Source: Butyricimonas faecalis (lineage in GTDB: Bacteria; Bacteroidota; Bacteroidia; Bacteroidales; Marinifilaceae). Taken from it: 64,000 nucleotides of DNA. Numbering within the stretch: position 1 is the stretch's first letter; every line of letters begins with the position of its first letter. Shown one piece after another: positions 55,020 to 63,930 of this stretch. Under the pieces are notes generated by a model that did not search any database, was not told the origin of the DNA, and saw only the letters and a list, made by a program, of their open reading frames with translations. The translations under genes and the position numbers were made by a program. The stretch covers positions 372,001 through 436,000 of the forward strand of contig NZ_CP032819.1 of NCBI RefSeq assembly GCF_003991565.1, given 5' to 3'.

Positions 55020-55904
55020 ATGAATTGCATGAAAATAATATACAGAATCGGGATACTCTATTTCCTGTGCCTCTCGGCTGGTTGCTCTAATTCGAAAAAG
55101 GAGATAGAGCCCGATAATCTGTTTGTCACTTTTGACGTGGTACATCCTTCGCTTGCCCGGGCCACCGCGACTGATTTCGAGGCGGGTGACCGGATGGGGG
55201 TGTTCTTGACGGAGAAAGATGCTCCTTTGGAAGTTTCCGGGAATTATGTGAATAACGAGTTGTTGACGTATTCCGGTTCGAAATGGGAGTCCGGAAGAAA
55301 GATTTATTGGAATGACGGTGCGTATGACGTGTTCGGGTATTACCCGTACGTTTCCCCGTTAACTAGCGTGGATGATATGCCGTTTGAGGTGGCGTTGGAC
55401 CAGACTACGGCGAGAGATGGGAGTTTGTTGGGAGGTTACGAGGCTAGCGATTTCCTGTGGGCAAGGTCGAAGAACGTGACCGCTGGGGATGGTGCGGTGA
55501 AGTTAACGTTTGCTCACCGGATGAGTAGATTGAATGTCCGGTTGGTCAAGGGTGAGGATTATGACGGGGAACTGCCTGAAGAGGCCGAAGTGTATGTACA
55601 TAACACGGTTCCATCGGCCACGATAGATTTGAGTGCGGGGTTTGTAACCAAGAATCCTTACGGTACGGCGGCGACAATTCGGGCGATGAAGACGGGGACT
55701 TACCAGTATTCGGCCATATTGGTGCCTCAGCGCATTGATAATAGCAAACCGCTGGTGGAGGTGGTGATGAAAGGAGTTGCTTATCTGGTGGAGAGCCGAT
55801 TTGTTTTCAAGCCGGGAATACAACACACGGTAACGGTGGTGATTTCGAAAAATCCGGAACAGGTGAAAATTGAGATCGGGGGTGAAATTGAAAATTGGGA
55901 TTAA
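55020..55904 (+). CDS. Fimbrillin-family lipoprotein 2
   Basis: 294 residues; the ATG at 55029 is an alternative start. Lipobox LSAGCSNSK. Motifs TDFEAGDRMGVFL, IYWNDGAYDVFGYYPYV, YEASDFLWARS, and FKPGIQHTVTVVI as in the other two fimbrillin-like parts. It follows the M64 fusion by 26 bp, so the three genes from 50640 form one unit. Confidence 0.87.
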   Translation: MNCMKIIYRIGILYFLCLSAGCSNSKKEIEPDNLFVTFDVVHPSLARATATDFEAGDRMGVFLTEKDAPLEVSGNYVNNELLTYSGSKWESGRKIYWNDGAYDVFGYYPYVSPLTSVDDMPFEVALDQTTARDGSLLGGYEASDFLWARSKNVTAGDGAVKLTFAHRMSRLNVRLVKGEDYDGELPEEAEVYVHNTVPSATIDLSAGFVTKNPYGTAATIRAMKTGTYQYSAILVPQRIDNSKPLVEVVMKGVAYLVESRFVFKPGIQHTVTVVISKNPEQVKIEIGGEIENWD

Positions 55905-55926
55905 TAGAAAGAAATGTGTATTTTTG
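55895..55926 (+). promoter_or_regulatory. Promoter of the WG-repeat lipoprotein operon
   Basis: TTG (55895-55897), 21 bp, TATTTTTG (55919-55926), 28 bp before the ATG. It lies partly within the end of the preceding gene. Confidence 0.5.
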
Positions 55927-55954
55927 CCGTATGTGATGTTGTAAAGCCCCGTCT

Positions 55955-57718
55955 ATGATAAGAATCGGAATATTTCTATTCACGTGTCTATTGCTATTTG
56001 CTTCTTGTGAAGAGAGGCGAATAGCAATAGATGCTTTACCGTTTAAGGTGACCCGGGGAAATGAATGGGGATTTCTTGGTACGGACGGGACGATCAGGAC
56101 GATCAACGCTTTTGCATACCGGCCTTCGGCGGTGGTGAACGAAAGGTTGAGCGTGCCGAATGATTCGGGGAGATACGAGTTATATAGTTTTTCGGGTGAG
56201 TTGAAATCGGTATCGCCCAAGAGTTTTGTCACGATCGGTTATTTCTTTGAGGAGGTGACGTTTGCCCAAGAGGAGAAGGACGGGCCGTTGATGGTGGTGG
56301 ATCGCTTCGGGAAAAAAGTGGCGGTTGTGGATAGTTACCAGGGGCATGGCATATTGATGGCACATAATTTCAGGGAAGGTTTGGCGTTGGTGTACACGAA
56401 TAACGGGAAGTACGGTTATATGGATACGCGTGGCGAAATGGTGATTAAACCGGTGTACGATTATGCCGCTGATTTCTCGGAAGGTTTGGCTGTTGTGGGA
56501 ATTGCCGACGGGGAGGGTCGGTTGGCTTATCAGGTGATTAATAAACAGGGGGGTGTCCAATTTTATATCACGTTACAAAATAGTCGGATACAAGAGAGTT
56601 TTTCATGTGGGTATTTGATGTTTAAGAATCTGGAACAGGATTATTGCGGGGCGTTGGATCGGGAAGGAAATGTTTGTTTGTATTTGCCGACACGGGTACA
56701 GGAGGTGATGCCGTTCCGTTATGATGCGGCGGTTTTTTGGACGGAATCGGGTGTCGGGGTGATGGATAAGTCCGGCAAGGTGTTGATTCCGGCGAATTAT
56801 GACGATGGACGGATGATTGGAGATCGGCGGGTGGCATTGAAGTTACGGGGTAAGTGGGCTCTTTTTGATTTCGAGGGACGACCGCTTAGTGAGTTCGTGT
56901 ATGATTGGATTTCAGATCTTGACCGATATGCTTTCGTGTGTGAGAATGGCGTTTATTATTTGATAGACGAAGGGGGGCAGATGGTCGGACCGAATAAATT
57001 TTCAATTATTCACTGGGATCAGGAAGCAGCTAGGGAGTATCCCCAAGTGTTCATGCGACATGAGGCGGCGAAAGATTCGGTGATGGTTGGGCCCGTGAAG
57101 GAAAAGAAAGATGTTAAACCATCCCGGGAACCTGTTTTGTCTAAGGCCCGTGTGATAGATAAGAACAGTCCTTTTTACCGGGAGGCCAAGCAAGTGTTGG
57201 ATGGGGGATTGCAGGAGGAGGATGCTTCGAATCGACGGGTTATATTGAATTATATGGAACATTTTCGGATGGCATATCTGACGAAAGATATTGATTTTCT
57301 GGAGCAGTTGTTTAGCGAGGAGGCGTTGATTGTCGTGGGGACGGTGATCCGGAAAGCACCCTCAAATGAGAGGCTTTATTTGTCCTCCGAGCAGGTACGT
57401 TATAGCGTGAAGAGTAAGCGCGAGTACTTGTATCATTTGAAGATGATTTTTAGGAGAAATCAGCATATTGATGTGAAATTCAATGATTTCACGATAAAGC
57501 GACATCCCACGAAAAAGGGGATATACGGGGTTTCGGTGAAACAGAGTTATAAATCGGATATATATTCCGACGAGGGGTATTTGTTTTTGTTGTGGGATTT
57601 TCGGGATCAAACGGCTCCCAAGATACACGTGCGTACGTGGCAACCCCGCATGATGGATGAATACACGCCGTTACCTGAACAGGAGATATTTAATATCGGA
57701 AGTTTTAATTTGGAATGA
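55955..57718 (+). CDS. WG-repeat lipoprotein with NTF2-like C-terminus
   Basis: 587 residues. Lipobox LLFASCEER. WG-type repeats: KVTRGNEWGFLGTDGTIR, YTNNGKYGYMDTRGEMVIKP, LKLRGKWALFDFEGRPL. The last 160 residues (EHFRMAYLTKDIDFLEQLF onward) resemble an NTF2/SnoaL-like domain. Function unknown; WG proteins often occur in envelopes. The stop overlaps the next start by 4 bp. Confidence 0.82.
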   Translation: MIRIGIFLFTCLLLFASCEERRIAIDALPFKVTRGNEWGFLGTDGTIRTINAFAYRPSAVVNERLSVPNDSGRYELYSFSGELKSVSPKSFVTIGYFFEEVTFAQEEKDGPLMVVDRFGKKVAVVDSYQGHGILMAHNFREGLALVYTNNGKYGYMDTRGEMVIKPVYDYAADFSEGLAVVGIADGEGRLAYQVINKQGGVQFYITLQNSRIQESFSCGYLMFKNLEQDYCGALDREGNVCLYLPTRVQEVMPFRYDAAVFWTESGVGVMDKSGKVLIPANYDDGRMIGDRRVALKLRGKWALFDFEGRPLSEFVYDWISDLDRYAFVCENGVYYLIDEGGQMVGPNKFSIIHWDQEAAREYPQVFMRHEAAKDSVMVGPVKEKKDVKPSREPVLSKARVIDKNSPFYREAKQVLDGGLQEEDASNRRVILNYMEHFRMAYLTKDIDFLEQLFSEEALIVVGTVIRKAPSNERLYLSSEQVRYSVKSKREYLYHLKMIFRRNQHIDVKFNDFTIKRHPTKKGIYGVSVKQSYKSDIYSDEGYLFLLWDFRDQTAPKIHVRTWQPRMMDEYTPLPEQEIFNIGSFNLE

Positions 57719-58671
57719 TGGGTAAAATAGCATTGATAATCCTGTTGTGTTTCCTGGGACATTCGATTGATGCCCAGGAGTTCGAGGTCCGCTCTTTTCG
57801 TTGTCTGACGAATGACATCACGGCTTGGGTGGATCCGGTAAGGGATTTAAACGATGAAGCTTGTGCCTTGATTAAGGTGGTGGGAGACCCGGACGTTGTT
57901 TTTTCAACTCCCTTGGGGATTGTAGCCCGAAAGAACGAGGTCGGTGAAATATGGATTTACGTGCCTCACGGGACGATGAAATTGACGATCAAGCATCCCC
58001 GTTGGGGGGTGTTGAGGGATTATCGCTTCCCGTCAGCGTTGGAGTCCCGTTTGACGTACGAGTTGGTGATTGCTCCCCCTCCCGAGAAGGTGCAGGAGAA
58101 GCCTTACCCGGAGGTGTTGAGGCGTTCGTTCCGGGGATTGGAGAATACTCCTTTGGATTATTCGCTTCGTGCCGTGTCCGGGGGTGAGTTGAGGGGAAGA
58201 AAACCGGCTTATTTTGTTTTGGCGACTTTGGGGATACACGAGGGGGAGATTGCGAATGGGTTGAGGTGCGGGGTCATGAGAAAGCATGGAGTATGGTTGC
58301 ACGTGCAGAGTAATTTCCGGTTCCTTTCGACTTCGGGAAAATGTAATAAGGCGGGTGAGTTGGTTTCGGGAGAACCGACTCCTTATTACAAGAGTTCCGT
58401 ATCCCGGGCTTTGAACACGGTTACTGCGGGTGGGATCCATCGGGTAATCGGGTTGTTGCATGTTTACGAGGGTGTTGGATACGGGGAGCAACGAGTGGTT
58501 TGGGAGACCTTGGAAGGTGTTAAGTTACAAAATACGGATTATTCGGTGAAAGGGGTTGCGGGTGAAGTCGGGGTACTGATGGAGGTGCGCCGGGTGGCAG
58601 TTTCTTTGGGGGTATTGACGATCCGGGGTGAATATTGGGAACCCGTGTTAGGTGTCGGGATTAATTTTTAG
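57715..58671 (+). CDS. Secreted protein with PEGA-like N-terminus
   Basis: 318 residues, signal peptide MGKIALIILLCFLGHSIDAQ. The first 130 residues (AWVDPVRDLNDEACALIKVV, VPHGTMKLTIKHPRWGVLRD) resemble the Ig/PEGA part of Bacteroidetes envelope proteins. The rest has alternating strands ending in GVGINF, like a small beta-barrel. Overlaps the WG gene as ATGATG and ends 3 nt before the next gene. Confidence 0.75.
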   Translation: MMGKIALIILLCFLGHSIDAQEFEVRSFRCLTNDITAWVDPVRDLNDEACALIKVVGDPDVVFSTPLGIVARKNEVGEIWIYVPHGTMKLTIKHPRWGVLRDYRFPSALESRLTYELVIAPPPEKVQEKPYPEVLRRSFRGLENTPLDYSLRAVSGGELRGRKPAYFVLATLGIHEGEIANGLRCGVMRKHGVWLHVQSNFRFLSTSGKCNKAGELVSGEPTPYYKSSVSRALNTVTAGGIHRVIGLLHVYEGVGYGEQRVVWETLEGVKLQNTDYSVKGVAGEVGVLMEVRRVAVSLGVLTIRGEYWEPVLGVGINF

Positions 58672-58674
58672 AGT

Positions 58675-60285
58675 ATGTATAAGTTTTACTTCTATATTAT
58701 CTGTTGTGTGATGGTGGGAACAGCTTGTTCGAAAGAGACAGGGCCAACGGTTTTACCCCCGACGCTGACGTTGCATGAAGCTACCGGGATTACCCGGAAT
58801 ACGGCCTGTTTGTCCGGAGAAATTGCTTTAAACGGGGATGGCGTTGTGCGGGATTGTTATTTCGTGTATGGCAGTTCACCGGAGGAGGTAGTGCGGGTTG
58901 CCGCTACCCGGACGGAAGAGGGGGCAGAGGTTATGTTGGAAGGGCTGAAGGCGGGGACGGAGTATTATTATTATTTGGAGGTTTCTAATGGAGGCAGTGC
59001 GGTACGAACGGATGTGTTGCATTTCCGTACTTACCCGAACACGGAACCTGTGTTGGAAGAGATGGTTTTGATTAATAAAGGGCCGACAACGGCAGTTGTG
59101 CAGTGCGTGTTGGTCGAGGACGGTGGGGAGGCTTTGTCTTTTTTGGGATTTAAATACCGGGGAGAGAGGTCGGCGGAAGAGTTGTTTGTTGCAGCAGAAT
59201 TGGAAGAAGAGGGTGTTTTTAGGGCTCGGTTGACAGATTTGAATTTATCCACGTCTTACGCGGTTCGGGCTTATGCTGCCAATGCCGTGGGAGAGGTGTA
59301 CACGGGGGAAGTGAAGTTTGTCACGGATAACGCGATATATATTTCGGAGCCGGGGACCTTGTCGGAGGTGATTGGCGAACGATTGAAATATGAATTGACC
59401 GAGATTTCTATTAGTGGAAAATTGAACGGTTCCGATTTCCGTTTGTTGCGGGATATGTTGGGGAGGGGAGTTGACGGAGAAGAGACTCCGGGAAAGCTGA
59501 GTCGGCTTTATCTGACGGATGTACAGGTTGTCGAGGGTGGAATGAGTTACTATTCTTCCCGCTATACGGCTAATGATACGTTGGGGTATGGTATGTTTAT
59601 GAATTGTAGTAATCTGCTGGAGGTGGCCTTGCCGAATACGGTGAAGGTGGTGGAGAAGGATGTATTCAAGGGGTGTACGGGGTTGACGGTGCTGACGATT
59701 CCCGACGAGGTGCGAAGTTTTGCCTCTTCGGAGGGATGTATTTCGTTGAAAGAGTTTCGAGTATCTGTTGTGAATTCCAGTTTCACGATGGAAAACGGCA
59801 TTTTGTATGACAAGGGGAAAGAGACGTTGTTGTTGTACCCGGAGGGGAGGGTACAAACTGTGTTTGAAATTCCGGAAGGGGTGAAGAAGATTGCCGGGTG
59901 TGCTTTTCAAAATGCACCCGTGGATACTTTGATGATGGCACATTCGGTTGTCGGTTTGGGACTTCAGGCGTTTCGAGGTGCCAAGTTTAAGAAAGTGATC
60001 CTTTCCGATGGAATTACAACGATACCGGGGGCTGTTTTTCAAGGATGTACCGGGTTACGTTCCGTGACGTTGGGGAGTGGAACGATGTATATATCTGATT
60101 ATTGTTTTGACGGGTGTATGTTGGAGGAGTTGCGTGTGTTGGCGGATATTCCTCCTGCCTGTGCGTCAAAGGCCTTTGAAGGAGGGAATTTCTTTGATTC
60201 GTGTGTGCTTTACGTGCCTTCCGGGTGTAAAAACAGGTATCGTTATGCCGATCCGTGGGGGAAGTTTAGACGGGTCGTGGAGTAA
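58675..60285 (+). CDS. Fn3/BspA-LRR lipoprotein
   Basis: 536 residues. Lipobox VGTACSKET. Two fibronectin-III-like domains (about 30-120 and 125-215; KAGTEYYYYLEVSN, NLSTSYAVRAYAAN) and a C-terminal BspA-type LRR_5 part (VALPNTVKVVEKDVFKGC, SDGITTIPGAVFQGC). BspA-type repeats bind host matrix proteins in related bacteria. Last gene of the surface locus. Confidence 0.87.
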   Translation: MYKFYFYIICCVMVGTACSKETGPTVLPPTLTLHEATGITRNTACLSGEIALNGDGVVRDCYFVYGSSPEEVVRVAATRTEEGAEVMLEGLKAGTEYYYYLEVSNGGSAVRTDVLHFRTYPNTEPVLEEMVLINKGPTTAVVQCVLVEDGGEALSFLGFKYRGERSAEELFVAAELEEEGVFRARLTDLNLSTSYAVRAYAANAVGEVYTGEVKFVTDNAIYISEPGTLSEVIGERLKYELTEISISGKLNGSDFRLLRDMLGRGVDGEETPGKLSRLYLTDVQVVEGGMSYYSSRYTANDTLGYGMFMNCSNLLEVALPNTVKVVEKDVFKGCTGLTVLTIPDEVRSFASSEGCISLKEFRVSVVNSSFTMENGILYDKGKETLLLYPEGRVQTVFEIPEGVKKIAGCAFQNAPVDTLMMAHSVVGLGLQAFRGAKFKKVILSDGITTIPGAVFQGCTGLRSVTLGSGTMYISDYCFDGCMLEELRVLADIPPACASKAFEGGNFFDSCVLYVPSGCKNRYRYADPWGKFRRVVE

Positions 60286-60333
60286 ATGAGTTTGTGGAGA
60301 AATATCATTTGGAATTTTATTTGTAATTTGAAG

Positions 60334-60364
60334 TTTCCTGAATAAGATACTTTTTGTATCTTTG
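60334..60364 (+). promoter_or_regulatory. Promoter of the ART toxin-antitoxin cassette
   Basis: TTTC (60334-60337), 19 bp, TATCTTTG (60357-60364). The ATG at 60369 is only 4 nt past the -7 element, so the transcript may start at or near the start codon, giving a leaderless message. Confidence 0.5.
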
Positions 60365-60368
60365 TTGT

Positions 60369-60797
60369 ATGAATACGAATTTACAGAAAATAGGAGAACT
60401 TCTTAGCCAATATCGGAAGAGTAAAGGTCTGACCCAAGAAGAGGTGGGGGCGATGATCGGTGTTCAAAAAGCGATGGTTTCAAAGGTCGAAAACGGCCTA
60501 TGTGTCAATTTTAATACGATCAATCGTCTTGCAGAAGCATTGGGTGTCGAGCCGGTAGTCGGACTCAAACCCAAAAAGAAAGCGGACAAGAACCTGATTG
60601 ATTATGTGATGACGGTAATTATCGAGTTTGCACGTCGGCATGGTTTGACAATTCGGGAGGCAAGCAATTATATCGGACGTTTCAAGGGGATTGATTTTCT
60701 CGTTGAATTTTACGATGTGGAACATACTCTGTCATTTAATGATTGTGTGGATGACTTGACCGTTGTCTGCCAAAATTACGGAGGCACATTGAAATGA
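60369..60797 (+). CDS. HTH antitoxin with DUF3791-like C-terminus
   Basis: 142 residues from the ATG at 60369. An XRE HTH (YRKSKGLTQEEVGAMIGVQK, MVSKVENGLCVNFNTINRL) is joined to a C-terminal segment (NLIDYVMTVIIEFARRHGLT, ASNYIGRFKGIDFLVEFYDV) that resembles DUF3791. Its stop overlaps the next start as ATGA. By analogy with other HTH-DUF3791 proteins it should be the antitoxin and repressor of the cassette. Confidence 0.8.
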   Translation: MNTNLQKIGELLSQYRKSKGLTQEEVGAMIGVQKAMVSKVENGLCVNFNTINRLAEALGVEPVVGLKPKKKADKNLIDYVMTVIIEFARRHGLTIREASNYIGRFKGIDFLVEFYDVEHTLSFNDCVDDLTVVCQNYGGTLK

Positions 60798-61270
60798 TAC
60801 TGTACCACGGCTCGAATATGGCAATTGACACTATCGATCTCGACAAATGCCGTCCGTATAAAGATTTCGGCAAAGGGTTTTATCTCACAGATATTCAGGA
60901 ACAGGCCCAAAGGATGGCTGCAAGGACTGCACGGATGTTCAAGGGAGATCCGACACTGACCGCATTTGAATTTGACTTGAAAGAGGTAATGCGGGCAAGC
61001 GGATTGAAAGTAAGAATCTTTGAAAAGCCTGACAGGGAATGGGCTAAGTTTGTTATGTCTAACAGAGATATAAATACCGTTCAGCCTTGTCATGATTATG
61101 ATATTGTTATCGGTCCGGTTGCTGATGATACCATTGCTCGGTTATTACGGTTATATATCGAGAATTTTATTAGCGAAGAACAGTTATTGCGTGAACTGAC
61201 ATTCTCGAAAGTTACGTCACAATATTTCTTTCACTCGGAGACAGCACTAAAAATGTTGAAACGATTATGA
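60794..61270 (+). CDS. DUF3990-family putative ADP-ribosyltransferase toxin
   Basis: 158 residues. An ART-like start LYHGSNMAIDTIDLDKC and DFGKGFYLTDIQEQA (the Y/FYLT element), with a C-terminal SQYFFHSETALKMLKRL. I recall this as DUF3990, a putative toxin with an ADP-ribosyltransferase fold. Overlaps both neighbours as ATGA, so the three genes are translationally coupled. The toxin activity is inferred. Confidence 0.8.
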   Translation: MILYHGSNMAIDTIDLDKCRPYKDFGKGFYLTDIQEQAQRMAARTARMFKGDPTLTAFEFDLKEVMRASGLKVRIFEKPDREWAKFVMSNRDINTVQPCHDYDIVIGPVADDTIARLLRLYIENFISEEQLLRELTFSKVTSQYFFHSETALKMLKRL

Positions 61271-61494
61271 ATACAAATAATGCAAAATTTCTTTTTGAAG
61301 GAATATCCGCTGATGTAGTCCGCTATTTGGTGGAAAGAAATGATATGGATTTACAGGAAGCCATCTCCGTATTTCACAATTCGGAAACATTCGCCCAATT
61401 GGAAGATTTCTCAACAGGTTTATACATTGAAAGTCCGGCTTATGTTTATGATCTTCTGATTTCAGAGTTGAAAAACGGGAAACTGGTGCAATAA
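61267..61494 (+). CDS. DUF3791-like small protein, second antitoxin candidate
   Basis: 75 residues (MNTNNAKFLFEGISADVVRY to the end). The YLVERNDMDLQEAISVFHNS part has the same kind of helical pattern as the C-terminal part of the HTH protein. It overlaps the ART gene by 4 bp. It may be a neutralising partner of the toxin. Confidence 0.75.
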   Translation: MNTNNAKFLFEGISADVVRYLVERNDMDLQEAISVFHNSETFAQLEDFSTGLYIESPAYVYDLLISELKNGKLVQ

Positions 61495-61531
61495 TGCATT
61501 CTTGTTTCCGACAATTAATGAGTTTTTCATC

Positions 61532-62665
61532 TTAGAGTTTTTCCCGGATGTTTTTAATTTCCCGTTTCACGTCTAGTTGCATGTTGGTCAGGAGTTTTTT
61601 GTACACCGGGGTTTTCCGTTGATTAGATTCAGGGTAATCGGTATTTAAAGCTTTTCGTAATGCTTGATACATTAACAGGCTATCTTGCACTAAATCTTGG
61701 CGGTTTGCCGAGTAGCGGGTTATATTCCGGTGTAAACGGCTTTTCTCTTGTAAGAGGGTGTGATGGTAGGCGTTACCGGTTGAAAAATTGCTATATACTT
61801 GGGTAATCGTATTTCTATTCGGTGATTTGTTTCCGGCAAAAGGGTATTGCAAGTAAAGAAATGTGATCAGGAAGGATACGATGATGAATGCGGCGTATTT
61901 GTAGATTGTTCCGAAAGATTTGCTTTTTAGGGTTTCGACGATTTCAGCGGTATTGTTGAAACGTGAATTTGGGTTTTGGCAGGTGCATTTTTGAGCAATT
62001 GAGGCTAGTTTACGATCTTTTAGGATTGTGGCTAGTTCTTCGATGATGATGCCTAGTGAATAGATATCCGTTCTACAATCCAGAGTCGCATTCGGGTCTA
62101 GTTGTTCCGGAGCGAGGTATTTTTCTGTTCCTGCAGGTATTTTTAGGATTTCATAATCATCACAATCAGCAAGTCCGAAATCGATAAGTTTGACGTTATT
62201 CCCGTTGTACGTGATGAGAATATTGTTGGGTTTCAGGTCTTTGTGAATAAGTTGTTTGTTGTGGATATACTGCAAGGCGTTACATATTTCCGTGATAAAT
62301 TTGTAGGCTAAGGCTCGGGTTAGTTTGCCTTGTTCAATGAAGGTGGTTAGCGGAATGCCGTCGATATATTCCAGTACGATGTAATTTCCTAAAAGGTCAT
62401 TCTTTTCCCAACCGATGGTATGGCGGATGTTGGGGTGGTCCAATTGATAACCGATGTTGAATTCTTTCAACAGGAGTTGTTTGTAGAATTCTTGTGAGGA
62501 ATAGAAAGGCTGTAGGCTTTTGAGTATATGCAGTTTTCCATACCGGCGGCATAGATGTAGTCTGCTATACCCGTTAGCCGGCGTATAGAATTCTTTCAGG
62601 TCCGAGTATATATCCACGGTTATATCTTCTCCGAAAAAGCCGGATGATAAAGTCTCCTCGTTCAT
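61532..62665 (-). CDS. Membrane-anchored Ser/Thr protein kinase
   Basis: 377 residues. Hanks-type kinase: K49 (HILK), E68, H141-KDLKPNN148, D162-FG164, APEQ (185-188). The glycine-rich loop is degenerate (NGYSRLHLCRRYGK). A transmembrane helix at 256-275 (YKYAAFIIVSFLITFLYLQY) is followed by an about 100-residue extracytoplasmic tail. It likely senses outside signals. It begins at the last base of the stop of the preceding gene (TAATG). Confidence 0.9.
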   Translation of the reverse strand: MNEETLSSGFFGEDITVDIYSDLKEFYTPANGYSRLHLCRRYGKLHILKSLQPFYSSQEFYKQLLLKEFNIGYQLDHPNIRHTIGWEKNDLLGNYIVLEYIDGIPLTTFIEQGKLTRALAYKFITEICNALQYIHNKQLIHKDLKPNNILITYNGNNVKLIDFGLADCDDYEILKIPAGTEKYLAPEQLDPNATLDCRTDIYSLGIIIEELATILKDRKLASIAQKCTCQNPNSRFNNTAEIVETLKSKSFGTIYKYAAFIIVSFLITFLYLQYPFAGNKSPNRNTITQVYSNFSTGNAYHHTLLQEKSRLHRNITRYSANRQDLVQDSLLMYQALRKALNTDYPESNQRKTPVYKKLLTNMQLDVKREIKNIREKL

Positions 62666-63237
62666 TATGTCAGTTGATTGATTAACGTGAGTCCCCCGTT
62701 ACGTCCGGCTATGAAAGGCGGAGTTTTTTGGTTATCTCTTAAAATGTAGGATAACAATAAAGGTTGGCCCATTAGGAAACAAGCTGTTTCGAAGCAATCT
62801 CCTTTTTTCAGTTTGGATTGTTTCGAGTCGATAACCTGAAAGTGGGCTTCCCCGTGATATTGCAGGCGCAAGTAACGATTGGGCGACCAGCCTATTTCTA
62901 TCTCGTCTCCCGGTTTCAAATTCTGCACTTGTATTTGTCGTGTGGTGAAGAATGAAGAATTGTATATTGTACTAGTTTTCAAATGAATGCAAAAATCACT
63001 GAAACAATTGAAACCGATGTATCGGGATAATAAATCTAGGGTTTGTGTGCGCGGTTGATGTGTGTCGTTGACGTACCCCCACAAGCGTTTTAAGGTGGAG
63101 GTGGAGATCAAATAACCGTGTTCGGATTTTAAATGAAGAGAGAATTCGTCGAAATCGGTCGTGGTAAGTAAGTTTCGAGAATACTTTTTTCCGACTAATG
63201 TCAATAGCTCCATTATTTCCGGTTTCAATTTATTCAT
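62665..63237 (-). CDS. Kinase-partner protein, unknown family
   Basis: 190 residues. The N-terminal half (MNKLKPEIMELLTLVGKKYS, STSTLKRLWGYVNDTHQPRT, LDLLSRYIGFNCFSDFCIHL) looks like an HTH-type DNA-binding or interaction module. The C-terminal half resembles a small beta domain (VQNLKPGDEIEIGWSPNRYL). The pair with a downstream Ser/Thr kinase recurs in Bacteroidetes as I recall. It might be the kinase substrate; this is inference. Confidence 0.75.
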   Translation of the reverse strand: MNKLKPEIMELLTLVGKKYSRNLLTTTDFDEFSLHLKSEHGYLISTSTLKRLWGYVNDTHQPRTQTLDLLSRYIGFNCFSDFCIHLKTSTIYNSSFFTTRQIQVQNLKPGDEIEIGWSPNRYLRLQYHGEAHFQVIDSKQSKLKKGDCFETACFLMGQPLLLSYILRDNQKTPPFIAGRNGGLTLINQLT

Positions 63238-63271
63238 TCGATATACAATTAGATTTATTTATAAATGATGA

Positions 63272-63279
63272 CAAATTTA
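63272..63279 (-). promoter_or_regulatory. -7 element of the kinase operon
   Basis: TAAATTTG on the minus strand, 34 bp before the start at 63237. Confidence 0.45.
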
Positions 63280-63340
63280 CTAGAATATGGCGGAATAGAA
63301 AAATTTTTAAACGGATAAAAGCAAGTCAAAATTAAATCAC

Positions 63341-63348
63341 TATATTTG
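63341..63348 (+). promoter_or_regulatory. -7 element of the ECF sigma gene
   Basis: TATATTTG on the plus strand, 18 bp before the ATG at 63367. No clear -33 TTTG. Confidence 0.5.
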
Positions 63349-63366
63349 TCTGATTGGTGATGAAGT

Positions 63367-63930
63367 ATGTATGCCGATATGATAGATGAGCAGTTGATTT
63401 TATCCGGGGTAAATCGCAAAAATGAAAAGGCTTGGAAGAGTCTTTACGAGCATTACTATGCGGCATTGTGTACTTATGTGAACCGGATTTTGAAGGGATC
63501 GGAGAGTACGGAGGATTTGGTGCAGGAGGTTTTTATTGCTGTTTGGAGATCTGAAAAAAGGTTTGATTCGGTACAGGATTTAACTCGTTATCTGTACCGG
63601 GCCTGTTATAATAATGCGTTGGTGTTCGTGAGGAATAACCAGATTCATGATACCATATTGAATTCAATAGGGGCAGAAAGTGATTTTACTGCTGATGACG
63701 TGTATGCGCAAACGGTTCGGGAGGAGGTAACACGGCAGTTGTACGTGTATATTGAAGGGCTACCTTCGGAACAGAAAAAAGTAATTTTAATGAGTATTGA
63801 AGGGTATTCATGGGATGAAATTGCTGAAAAATTGAGAATAAGTGTAAATACCGTCAAAACGCATAAGAGTCGCGGGTTCAAATATTTACGTTCAAAATTG
63901 CAAGATTCCGTGTGTTTGTTTTTAATTTAA
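63367..63930 (+). CDS. ECF RNA polymerase sigma factor
   Basis: 187 residues; the in-frame ATG at 63379 is an alternative start. Region 2: GSESTEDLVQEVFIAVWRSE; region 4: GLPSEQKKVILMSIEGYSWDEIAEKL with SVNTVKTHKSRGFKYLR. It is of the Bacteroidetes sigma-70 family that usually precedes a FecR-type anti-sigma and a SusC/SusD pair. The next gene is outside the window. Confidence 0.92.
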   Translation: MYADMIDEQLILSGVNRKNEKAWKSLYEHYYAALCTYVNRILKGSESTEDLVQEVFIAVWRSEKRFDSVQDLTRYLYRACYNNALVFVRNNQIHDTILNSIGAESDFTADDVYAQTVREEVTRQLYVYIEGLPSEQKKVILMSIEGYSWDEIAEKLRISVNTVKTHKSRGFKYLRSKLQDSVCLFLI

